Assembly (NCBI RefSeq): GCF_000315625.1
Contig: NW_005434585.1
Span: forward strand, 56,648-81,209
Direction of reading: 5' to 3'
Length of the DNA stretch: 24,562 nt
Source of the DNA: Guillardia theta CCMP2712
Lineage: Eukaryota > Cryptophyceae > Pyrenomonadales > Geminigeraceae
Shown: positions 1 to 10,300 of the stretch, one piece after another
How positions within the stretch are numbered: the stretch's first letter is position 1
Layout of the letters: every line of letters starts with the position of its first letter
Program-made: the position numbers and the translations under genes
Notes under the pieces: model-generated
Databases searched by the model: none
Told to the model about the DNA's origin: nothing
Seen by the model: only the letters and a program-made list of their open reading frames with translations

Positions 1-1349
1 CGTCAAAGCCACAAACTTGCTCGTATACCCCACCCCTGCACACTCCAGAATATTTGTTGTACCCACCTAGTATTGACGTCACCACCCACCGTATTCTTTC
101 AGCAACGGCATTTCATGTCCTTCTGAGGTGGCATATCTATCGAATAACCCCTTCCTATACCACATAAGTACCCTACCATGATATACCAACGAATCAAAAT
201 CGATGCAACCAGCACCTGATACCCTACCCCTACCCAATGAAATATACCCTACCCTCACATTACCAGAAGACGTTGTACCCCTACCCACTACGTGGAGGTC
301 CGCTTCCAGCCGGACTTTGTTGGATTTTTCAAATTTTAAATTTCTCCTCGGGTAAATTCCAAATGACACGATGAAGGTTGAATAATAGTCTCCAAATTTG
401 AATCGAGTGAGATGGAGTACCCCCACCTCCAAGATCCATCCAGTTTTCGACCAAAACAGAAAATAGTCATCCAAATATTCAAAATTAAACCAAGGAGTTC
501 AACCCTTTCGTAACTCAGAATGTAACTGTTGAACCTTACTTCCATTGAATAGGGTAGGGTCTGCCCATGGTTGATCTCATGTGGGGTAGTCACTATCAAG
601 GGGGTACACCTTCGAAAGAAGGGGGTCATCTATCCACACGCAACGTCAATGGTGTGGTGATAGCACGGGTGACATCCAAAATACACCGGTACTATCATTT
701 GGAAGGGGTGTTTTATCTTGTATAAAATGGTCCCTAAAGGGGGTTCAGAAAGACATATTTTTTGAAATAAGGGTAGGGGTACATTTTTTAGGGGTCATCA
801 ATTCGAAAACAAGGATGGTACACATCACCCACCATGAATGCTTGACTTGCCTTCCGAGATGGGTGGGGTGGAAAGTTTTGGGGGTCACCTTCAGGGGGTA
901 AGGTGGTACGTGGGGTAGTGCAAAACAACTTTTTGAAACTTGAATGCACGACGTTGAGCAGTGCGATGTGAGGAGCGACGGGGAGGGGAAAGGGCATGGC
1001 AGGAGCAATCAGAGACACAAGAATGTAGCACAGGGAGCATGAAGGGAGCAAGAGAGGATGATGATCAAAACTAGAGGCAGGATAGGTTTGGAACAGCCTG
1101 ACCTTGATCCGAAACGCCCGCAGGGATGTAGAGATAGGCAGGAGGCAACAGGAAGGCAGAGGAGGTTGGGGCAGAGCTTAATGGCAACGCCATCAAACAC
1201 ATGGAACAAGTGTACCCCGAGGACGAGAACAAACGAAGTGGATGGGTCCACCATTACATACAGAATCAAGTCCCCAAGGGGATGTGAAATTGATTCTGTC
1301 AATCATTGCGACCTCATGATTCCTTGACATCGAACAGTCTTCTTGACGC
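1..1349. other. Gene-poor intergenic DNA with GGGGTA/TACCCC motifs
   Basis: No coding region is supported here. The first 940 bases are peppered with short motifs of the form TACCCCTACCC, or its complement GGGTAGGGGTA, for example around 222-290, 545-560, 770-782 and 895-920. These create long chance open frames rich in Gly, Val and Arg. From about 1058 to 1327 there is an 89-codon open frame on + (ATG at 1058) ending 22 nt before the first codon of the CXC gene. It could be a leader frame, but its sequence resembles nothing I recognise. Confidence 0.6.
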
Positions 1350-3658
1350 ATGATAGACAGGTCAAAGCAGCGGATGGATCTGCTCGCGAAGGTTGGAGCA
1401 GGTAAGCCTTTGCACTCAGCCGATTTAATCTCTCGTCACTTCCAAATTCTTCGCAGCCCAAGAACCTTTGGCAGTGAAGAATGAAGACGGAAGGCGGGTG
1501 GAGAAAGAGCCCCAAAGGAGCTCAACAACTCCTGATGGCAAAGAGAACCCTGAGAAATCATACACAACATCATCAAGTGAAAGAGCGTTGGTTAGGTCTC
1601 TAATCATTCTGATTTTGTGCCAACAACAGGAAAGGATGCCTCGCCGAATATGCTCGATGCAGAAGCAGCTGCCATGGCCGGTCTTGCTGCCTTGACACAG
1701 GTACAGCTCCTTCATTTGTTGTTTTCATATCGGATCTTGCATTTACTCGCTGCAATGCAGAGTTTTGTGGCAAGCACAGAGTTCAAATCAGGTCAAAGCG
1801 TCTCCAACGGGAATGGAAAGAGAGAAGCAGAGAGTGGAGCCCATGAAGCTGCAGACGCCTTGATCGCCTTGACGTCGTTGAGCAACGTTCGCAACCACCG
1901 CAAACGATCCAGACGAGGTCCTGACAGCAATAGCTCCTCGAATGCAAGCAGCCCCAAACGAAGGATGATGGCTATTCATCATTCTTTGCGAGTTGAAGTC
2001 CCCTCGCCGAACAAAGCCAAGTCTCGTCAGAGCGAGCTGTCCACTCCCAAGGATGAAGAGATGAAGAGCAGAAGCAGTGATCAGAACTTTTCCTCTCCAG
2101 CAGCCAACTCTCTGTTCAACAGCGGCACCTCCAACCGCGAGGTCGGATTTTTCTGTGCAAGTTTGCCGTTTGACTATCAGGTGCTCGACAGGGATCCAGC
2201 AGACCTGGAACTCCTGCAAAAAGGAAGCCGTGCAACTGTAAAAATTCAAAATGTCTGAAATTATATTGTGAATGCTTTGCTTCGGGTGAGATTGTACATG
2301 TGTGGTTGTTTTCTGCTCATTTCGATGTTTCAGGGCTGTATTGTGAAGTTCAGTGTAACTGTCACTCTTGCCACAACAACGTCAGGTTCGAATGGGATCG
2401 ACAGGCAGCTGTTGTTTCCACTCTTGAGAGGAATCCGCATGCTTTTCGACCGAAGATTACACAGACTGGTCAACAAGGGATTGTGGATTCACCTGCCAAG
2501 GTGATTGAATACATCTGAGGGGGCGCGATGGCTTATGTTTGTGAAGGCCCGGCATATGAAGGGATGTCACTGCAAGAAAAGTGGATGCTTGAAGAAATAC
2601 TGCGAGTGTTTCCAGGTCAGTGTCAAGCTGCTCGTCCTCTGGTTACTAGCTTATACATTGCGACTGAATCGCAACTTTCAGGCTGCAGTTATGTGTTCAG
2701 ACACTTGTAAATGCATAGAATGTCGTAACAATGTTGAGAACCTCACTCTCCTGTCCATGGGAGGGTTCAAGGTCAAGCACGGCATTGACTTCGCAGCTGT
2801 TTCCAAGAATGTCGAAAAAAGTTCGAACTCCAGTGCGTCGGATTCCAGCGAGAGAGGGTCGAAGCCGATTGAATCTGGCAGCCAGCAGCCTCTTGAAAGT
2901 CCTATTCGAGCCCAGGAAGAAGAACAGGATTTCACCTTGGTTCGTGAGGACAGCGATTCGTCTTCAAACCTCGAGCAGATGTCTCTCCAGCACCTTCTCG
3001 CTGATCACGAGCTGTCAAAGATGTGCTTTAGGATGCAGAGGTCGCTCAAGGGCGACGCGCTGAAAGGTGATGAAGGCAGCAGAGGGTCCAGTTCTAGCCT
3101 GGAGAGCCAAGAGGAGGGCTCGGAGAAGACTGGGTCTTCTCCGAAAGGGGCCACATGGGACGAGCAGTGCAAGCCAAAGAGCGTCAAGGCAGCCTGCGAG
3201 CCCCAGCAGGAGCGAGCGATCCTTACGGAGATGGCTCAGTTCTTGAATCGAACAAACATGCTACTACAGGGCAACGTGGCAAGCAACTCCCACAAGACGC
3301 TGGAGCCAGTGAAGCCCAGTGGCAGAGCACGAGAGGCGCACATGGAGGTGGGCTTGAAGGAATGTTGCAGTGACATGCGCGTGAAGAAGGTGCTGGAGGA
3401 AGGAGCTGAGAAGCCGAGGCAAGTGACAAGTTACTTCCAGGTGGGAAGCGACAGCAGGGCCCCAACTTCTGGGCCTGAGCCAGGAGATGTCGAGGATGCA
3501 GCGGTGAGCTTGAGCATGTGAGGGTTTTGCTGGTTGATGGGTGGCTGCTGCAGAAAGGATCCAAGGGCTCAGACTCCAGCGAGTCGGGGGATGGGGAGGA
3601 GGAGCTGGAGAACTACCCGGCAACCATTCCGAATCGTCAAGTCGTCATGATTTGTTAG
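1350..3658 (+). CDS. CXC/CRC-domain DNA-binding protein (tesmin/TSO1/LIN54 family), 9 exons
   Basis: Exons are 1350-1401, 1457-1576, 1630-1700, 1761-2141, 2192-2285, 2334-2500, 2547-2615, 2682-3503 and 3554-3658, giving about 626 aa. The eight introns (46-66 nt) are GT-AG and the phases agree throughout. The family signature is two cysteine-rich CXC motifs joined by an RNPxAFxPK linker. CXC1 (about residues 218-262) reads [19 protein letters not shown] and continues with CNCHSC. The linker reads [14 protein letters not shown]2 (about 296-335) reads [18 protein letters not shown], then [10 protein letters not shown]. Family members bind DNA through these Zn-Cys folds and act as nuclear regulators (LIN54 in the DREAM complex, TSO1 in plants); the same role here is inferred. 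The rest is Ser/Glu-rich and probably disordered. The ATG at 1350 was chosen because exon 1 splices in phase into exon 2; exons 1 to 3 rest on splice logic rather than homology. Confidence 0.93.
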
Positions 3659-3891
3659 ATCGGGGAAGAAAACGGCACATCTGCATCTAAATTACATCTT
3701 CTAGTAGCTGTGCAAGGCAGTTCTGCTGACGCTCGCGCTCTTTCAGCACCGTCGGGATTGTCGATGATGAAGGGAATTCAACAAATCCAGACTGGGAAAC
3801 GTGTTTTGTACATCATTCCATATGTTGTCGTTTTTGATTCTTTCCAATGAACCCCGGCTGAAGGCGGCCTCGGTTGCGATTCATCAGCCCC
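3659..3891. other. Short intergenic gap between convergent genes
   Basis: These 233 nt separate the 3' ends of the CXC gene and the minus-strand unknown gene. I see no gene. A consistent splice donor lies at the very end of the minus-strand frame (CAG followed by GTACGC). A 49-nt intron from it would add a 14-codon tail inside this gap, so the minus gene may end slightly further left. Confidence 0.5.
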
Positions 3892-5258
3892 TCATCGTAG
3901 GCGTACCTGCCAACAGTCGTCAGAGGTCGCTTCCTTGCCAGCCTCGTCCCTCGCTGACCTGTATGAGTACATGAAGTCTCGCTTGCCCGGGTCTGAGAAC
4001 CTTGGCCCTCGCATCCCCCTCACTGGTCGGATTCCGATCTGTCGGAGTATCTCGTATACGGGCCCCGTCGGCTCCTTGATGTCAACCTTGCCATTGACCA
4101 GCCAGCAATGCTGCTTGTCCTCCTGCACCATCAGGCGGATATCCGAGTTGAACCTTGGCAGCTCGTGCACGTGGATCTCAGCGAAGCCGAGCATGGAGTT
4201 CTCCTCGTCATTCTTGCTCTTCACCAGGGTCAGAACGTTGGCGTCGGCCAGTCGGACGAGGAGGAGGAGGAGATCTTTCATCCTCTTCTTGGCGTTGGCC
4301 TTCATCTCCGAGCTCGAAACGGCACTGTCAAGCCGCTCTAGAGCCCTCTGCGCGTCCTGGGGAAGGAATTGAAGGAAGGTAGGATGAATGCAGAACTTTG
4401 GGTATCTCGACACGCAGATCAAGCTCTGCACCTGCGCGTTCGAGTTCTCTGTGTGCGACCTCGATGTCTTGTCCTTGGACCCTACCAAGCGGGGAGCAAC
4501 GTCGCTGAACGACCGGCCAACGTTGCTCCTGCCGAACTTCCAGTGGGGGCTCTCCGAGCACTCGTCCGGGTCGTCCGAGCTCTCCACCTGTGACCTGTAG
4601 CTTGCAGCCTCTGAGCAGTCGCTCAAGTATCGGAGGGAAGGCTCCGACTCTGGCTTCTGCTGCACATGCGCCAGCGCCTCCTCCATCCAGTCCCCGTAAC
4701 CCGCTCTCGTCGGGATCAACCACAAGGACTTATGGGAGGGTCCATTCTTCAGGTAGGGGTCGAAGTACCTTGAATCACAAGGGCTCGAGCACGAGGCCGT
4801 GTCGTCGTCGCTTTTGGACGATGACTGCGCGTCTGAGTTGTGCGCCCGTGCGAACTCCCGTCCATGTTCCTCCTGGCAATCGATGATGGTCGACTCAACA
4901 GCAGCACTTGGGACCGAGCAGAAGGACGAAATATCAATCTCGTTGCTGTCTGTAGCCCCAACACTCCTGAGCTTCTTGAAGGGTAGGAACGCAGAGCACG
5001 TGGCCATATCGAACAAGCTTGGTCTGATTTCGACTGTTTCAATCTCTGCACAATCAACTCTTCTTTGGTGATTCCTTTGAATCCATTAGATTCAGTCCAG
5101 GTGATGCGGGAACCGAGGGGATGAACCTCTCCTGAATTCCGTTCATCCACCAGTTGCGAGCCTGAGTGTTCAATGCCCAAGACAAGCCGAGGTGACCTGC
5201 TAGCAAAGTCACTCCTCATCAACCCCGAGGGCCCAGAAAGCCAACAGCCGATCGACAT
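3892..5258 (-). CDS. Uncharacterised protein, about 408 aa, 3 exons
   Basis: I do not recognise this protein. The proposed exons on the minus strand are 5258-5127, 5043-4414 and 4356-3892. The intron 4357-4413 (57 nt) is clear, with donor GTGTCGAG and a pyrimidine-rich 3' end CCCCAG; its length is a multiple of 3. The first intron (5044-5126, 83 nt) is less certain. It is needed because the long frame has upstream stops, while the ATG at 5258 (context ACCATGT) opens a frame that joins it in phase. The first half is Ser/Asp/Glu-rich with many short charged runs, probably disordered. The C-terminal third is more ordered: a leucine-rich helix (KDLLLLLVRLADANVLTLVK), then beta-like segments (GFAEIHVHEL, HCWLVNGKVDIKEP). 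No signal peptide, membrane segment or catalytic motif is visible. A lineage-restricted small domain is the likeliest reading. Confidence 0.7.
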
Positions 5259-6220
5259 GGTACGGTCTCTCAGACAGGCTGAAGGGGCTTGCAGTCAATG
5301 TTTTTCTTACGCCTCCTTGCTCCTCCTTCACACATCTCTTCACCACTTAGCCAATCTCATCCCCACACATCAACAAATCTCCGCCACTTGCTATTCGCTC
5401 CCTTTGCCATGATCTTTGCTCATCCAACGCAGAGAGATGGTGGCGAGATGAATTCGTTCCTTCAATCGGCACCCACTTGCTTCAACCCTCCCTGTCTCTC
5501 ATTTTGTGGTCTCAACTTTATCTTCCCCTCTTTTTCATTTCCTGCAATCCCTTCCTTCACTCTCTCTGCCACCCTCATCCGCATCCTCCACATCCTCCAC
5601 ATCCCGGAAAATCTGCTGCACAAATGGAAAATTCTCACCTCAGTTCACCTCACCTTTTTCTCTGCAATTCACCCAATCCCTCTCACATTTCTTCTCTTCA
5701 TCATCATCCCATTGTAATTTCTCTTCTCTTCTTCTCGGATCTGCGCCCATGTGTTCGGTGCATCCTATACCTACCACCTTCTACATCGAACCCAACGCAA
5801 ACGTCGATTAAACGTCTTCGACCTATCTTCTGCCCTCCTCGTCTGCTCTTCTCTCCTTACTTGCTGTCCTCGTCAGTGATCTCCAAGTCATCGTGACCTG
5901 TCTCGTCCTCTTCCTTCTCTCCCTTCCTCTCCTACTTCCTCCATCTTCCAATCCTATCCTCCCCATCGCCATTTTCGCAGCACCCTTCCCTTCTCACTAC
6001 CCCACCCCCTCGTGTACTCCGCGGGAGGAAAAAGTCCCACCACGACCACCCCCATCTCCCATTTTTGGTTCCAGGTTCCCGAATGGACCCCCCCTGATGA
6101 GCCATCACACCCCCTGTAGTCCCCTGCCTGTACATCCACCCCTTCGCTACCATGATCCACCACCCCACCTTCCTAAAATCTTAAATCTTTACATCCCCAC
6201 TACCCCTGCCCCTTCCCCTC
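5259..6220. other. Pyrimidine-rich, low-complexity intergenic DNA
   Basis: The + strand here is almost entirely C and T (clusters of CCTC, TTCC and CATCC), so all three forward frames stay open as Ser/Pro/Leu/His-rich strings. Codon-phase bias, domains and splice logic are absent. It lies upstream of the minus-strand unknown gene (head at 5258) and may include its promoter. Confidence 0.6.
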
Positions 6221-7374
6221 ATCCAGCATGTTAGGGGGTAGGGTTACCCATGGATACAACTCGTCCTTGGTATCTCCACCCCTATTTTCCCCTTAACCAC
6301 CCCCCTATAAATCAACACCCTACAACTGCCATATATGCTGTGAATGTACCCCATACCCTGTAGTAAAATTGTACCCTACCCCTCAATCCCCTTCCACTAC
6401 CCCACCCTATTCTGTCTTCTAACCCCTATCTTCTCAAGCTCACTCACAGTCACCCGTCCTTATCTGCCCCAATAACCACTACCCCTATTTTTGACTTGTA
6501 AGTACCGGTACTGAAAGTACTGACAAATTCCAGGACCCTACCTACTAAAATTTGGACACAACGACGGGTGTTTTATCCTACCCGACTCCGCCACTGTTGG
6601 AGAGTCGCTGCTGCCTGCTACACGCTTCCCCGCTAGTCACCTCCTGTGGATCCAGCGGCGGGTCCAGCTATGCCCTGGCCCTCATGCAAGCAGCTGGACG
6701 AGTCTCACGGCGGGAAGGAGGTCGATGAATTGGCGAAGCACCTCAGGGAGTGAAGGTTTGGAAGCCAGGGAGAGCGAAGGGTGTTTTACCCTGTGATGTG
6801 AGATGAAGGGTTTTGAGGGGCAGACCCTGCATGCCAGAGTTGAGGAGGCAAATAGTTTGAAACATGGGTGAAAAGGTACAAAAGATAGCATAGATATCTT
6901 TCATACGAAAGATAGCATTCTGGGGAAGAAAACCAGGTGATATTCGTTTACTGCAAGAAGACGAGCAAAGGGATAGGACGTGAAAACAGTTAGTATCGGG
7001 CGTAAACAGAGAACATTTAACAGGACGGAGGTAATATTGTAGCCCTGTTCTTCACCTTGATGGCACATTTCAGTGAATCAAAAACCAATATCTTCTGTCG
7101 AAACCTTTCGTCATGCTGTTTCCCCTCCGCGCTCTTGTCGTGTCCTGTAAGAGGATGGGTTTACCACAATCGATCCTCGCAGCTACAAGCTGCTTGTAGC
7201 TGCGAGCCCAGCTCGGCAGTGTCAAGTGTTCACTCCTACACCGTAGGCTGACTGGAAACTGTCCCTGCACCTCTACTTTGGCTTCCGCGAGGCAGGGCCC
7301 GCTCCTTCACAGTTCCATCTTCTCCCTAGTCCTCCCTCCCTCCTATCGCTCCGCCGCCTCCTCCCGGGCTGCCC
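6221..7374. other. Intergenic DNA upstream of MSH1 with TACCCC motifs and palindromes
   Basis: From 6225 to about 6600 the sequence is dominated by TACCCC/CTACCCC motifs, with a perfect 12-bp palindrome AGTACCGGTACT near 6502-6513. A possible 27-codon frame starts at 6670 but resembles nothing. The undecamer AAAGATAGCAT occurs twice near 6880-6920. A long inverted repeat lies at 7176-7206. The last 100 bp before 7375 are C/T-rich, as in promoters of compact protist genomes. No gene is supported. Confidence 0.55.
7176..7206. repeat. 31-nt near-perfect inverted repeat
   Basis: The left arm CTCGCAGCTACAAGC (7176-7190) is followed by one T (7191) and then its exact reverse complement (7192-7206). 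All 15 base pairs match. It lies about 170 bp before the proposed MSH1 start, so it could form a cruciform or act as a dyad binding site, or be a hairpin in a 5' leader. Confidence 0.9.
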
Positions 7375-10300
7375 ATGATGCGACGTTCAAGGCAGCATTT
7401 CCATGTATGCTTCGCCGGACGATGCGTCCTGTCAAAGTACATTAAATCGCTTTTCAAGGCGGAAAGCAGGGAAAAGATCGATGCACCCCATGCAAGCTGG
7501 CGGGGGAGGGTGGAGATGAGTTGGCGGAGCTGGCCTGCGGTCATGGCGGTTGCAGCCTTGTGCTCGTCCTCGTGTCAGCCTGTCAGCTGCTCCCTCCTCC
7601 TCAAGCCTCCTCCGTCTTGCAACATCAAGCTCGGCTTCTTGCCTGTTGCCTGGAGCCTGACAAGGAGGGCAGGGCCAGTCTCCGGATGTCCGCGGAGCTG
7701 GAGTGGGAGGAGCCCCTGGGAGGGACCGGATGCAGGACGAGATGCTTCTTGCATCGCCGCATGCATTCGCGATCTCAACAGTGCAAGGAAAGTGGAAAGA
7801 AGGACGATGGAGAAGTCAAAGTACTTGTGCTCGACGTATCCACCGGGGGCCCCTTCCTTGCTGCGGATCCCTGGAAGCCAAGGGAAGAGGAGGATGGTTC
7901 AGTTCCCCGAGGTCTCTGCGCACTACTACCTTCGTCGTCACGATAGGAGGAGGATGAGCCTGCTGGCAAGCTCAAACGAGATCGAGCCTGATGTGTACCC
8001 CGGGAACGAATTTTGGGAGGAAATGATGCTGGGGGTTGACCGCCCTTCGGCTAGGGGCATGCTCCCTCTGATCAACTCTAAGTATCCACTTGGTGTCGAT
8101 CCAAACATCAAGGGGGTTTCAGAGTCCAAGGACTCTCTCTTCGAATTCTACAAGAAGGTTCGGCGCCAGGTGAGCTGCGGGCAGGTGCAACGGAGATCTT
8201 TGTGACAAAGGCTCCTGCAGCATCCGAGGAAAGTTCTGTTAGTGCGAGTAGGAGAGTTCTATGAAGCCTTCGGCTACTGTGCCGTCCTGCTCGTGCAGTG
8301 AGACTGCCATTGACGATCGAGCATGCTGTCAACTCTGATCCCCTGGCAGGCATGCGGGACTGAACCCGATGGGTAGCCGACTACCGCGGGCAGGATGCCC
8401 TGTGGTCAACATTCGTAGGACGCTGCAGGACCTGGTGGACGCGGGGCATTCAGTAGTTGTGAGGATGAGCAGCTCTGCTTGCGTGAGGTAACGGCAGAGG
8501 GGCAGGTGTGCGAGGAAATGCCTGTGCTGCCGGGGGCCAAGGGGAAGAAGAAATCAAGGTTCATCGCTGGTGAGGATGCAGGAGCAGAGCAGCTCCTCCC
8601 TCTGTTCCACCTCAAGATCATGGCAGGCATCGTGACCCCAGCATCTCCCATCTACGTGCACGGCATGTCGCTCGAGCGCGATAACGACGCGGGGTCGAGG
8701 TGCTCGGGTAAAGATTTTCGTGTGTTCCTGTTGGGGTCGAGGATTGTGAACGGCAACGCTGACAGATCTGCCGCCCATCATTGGGCTGGCAGCAACGACA
8801 AGAGGAATCATCCTCTACACCATCTCGCTAGACACTAGATCAGTGAAGGTGGGAAGCATTCCAGAGTAGAGGCGGCAACGGGATGACTTGGAGCGGGTTG
8901 GCAGGTGATGGAAGGGATGACAGAGGAGTCAGTCATGGCAAGGCTTGCAGCAGGAGGTTGCTCTCCTCCTCTCTACCTCCACAACAAGATCAGGAAGGTT
9001 CGCGTCTGCTCAGGGGGCCGAGCGGTCATGAACGTTGCTGTGATCCCAGAACGTTGTCGAGAGCCTCCAGCAGCAATCAGATCACGCGCATCGCAATCGA
9101 GTCTTCCTGTCAGGATCCGTCCGCAGTCCTGCCAATGACAAGTGAGAGAGGATGAACGTGAAGGGCGAGGGGGGGGCGAGGGCGAGGGGGGTGAAGACGG
9201 GGATACGATGTGCGAGGAGGATGGAACTGAGTGACATTGCTCAGACCGGGAACGTTCCTTCGTGCTATCCTCGATGCGATCCGAGTTGACATGTCGTTGG
9301 CGGTAACGTCTCTGTGCTCCACTCCTTTCGATCTGACTTCCTCCCTCCTCTCCGTCCTCCCACATCGCCAAGGCCGCGGAAAATTTCACCATTCTCAGTG
9401 AAAAGAGCACGGGAAGACCAAGGCCCCTGTACTTGACGACTGCAAGACAGGTGATGAGGAGAATGACAGTGACGGAGTAGGAGCAATGTTGAGCTGCTGC
9501 TGCTGCTGCTGCTGCTACAGACAGAGCTGGAGCGGGAGAGGGCGCTGAATTTTTAAATTTCTTTGTACAGATTGGGATCCTTCACAACGACGCTGTTCCC
9601 TCCCTCGTCGATGCCATCGTGACCAAAGACTCTGGTGATCGACTCGAGTCTTGGCATTCCCGTCTTGACTGGATGAGCTGCAGAGCATCTGATCCGATCC
9701 TTCTTCCAACGATGCTTGCTGCACCCCCTTCCGACCGACGTCGCCGATGCCGTCTCGGACGCTCTCACTCACCTCAACCAGACTTCTTCTCTCCTTCACT
9801 CTCTCCCCCGCTTCCCCGTCATGTCAACGTCTCGGGTTCCCTCCTTCTTTCTCCCTCCTCCTCCCTCCTCTCTGACATTTTAGCAGATCGCTCGCTACAT
9901 CTTGGCGTGCGAGGCGAACAACATGATCTTCGAGGACATTTCCCGCGTGTTCAGCACCACTGCTTCCTCTCTCCGCTCGCCGCAGCTCGTCGACTTCAGC
10001 GTCTGCGTGCTGAAAGTCGCGAGGTTTGAGACTGGGATAGGTGAGAGCTGAATGGAAGGAAAAGGGAAAGGGAAAGGGGAATGGGGGGAGGGGTGGAAGG
10101 GGAGTAGCGAGGGAGAAGGGGGAGATGAAAGAGGGGCAGGAAGAAATACGAGGAGGCGGAACGGAAGGGAAGGGAAGGGAAGGGAAGGGAAGGGAAGAAA
10201 AGGGAAGGGAAGAAAAGGGGAAGGGAGGTGAGGGGAGGGAGAAAAAGTGAGGGGGGCAGTGGCTGATGATTTCCAAGGGAACGTGGAAGTGGAGCCTTTG

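Noticed and set aside
79-474. 131-codon open frame on the minus strand
   Set aside because: It runs through TACCCC motifs, has Gly/Arg/Val runs caused by the motif, and shows no domain or neighbouring exon.
1-940. Chromosome end (telomere) suggested by GGGTAGGGG motifs
   Set aside because: The motifs are scattered and irregular, change strand, and recur in other spacers across the window; no tandem telomeric array is present.
5289-6234. Several overlapping forward frames of 100-140 codons
   Set aside because: The DNA is almost pure pyrimidine there, so stop codons are rare in all forward frames. The deduced peptides are low-complexity Ser/Pro/Leu.
6670-6753. 27-codon ATG frame beginning MPWPSCKQLDESHGGKEVDE
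   Set aside because: The composition is protein-like but it is too short, with no splice partner found and no recognisable family.
9998-10259. Possible CRISPR-like or satellite array of GGGAA units
   Set aside because: Units are 5 bp with no spacers and lie between GT and AG of a phase-consistent intron; it is a microsatellite.
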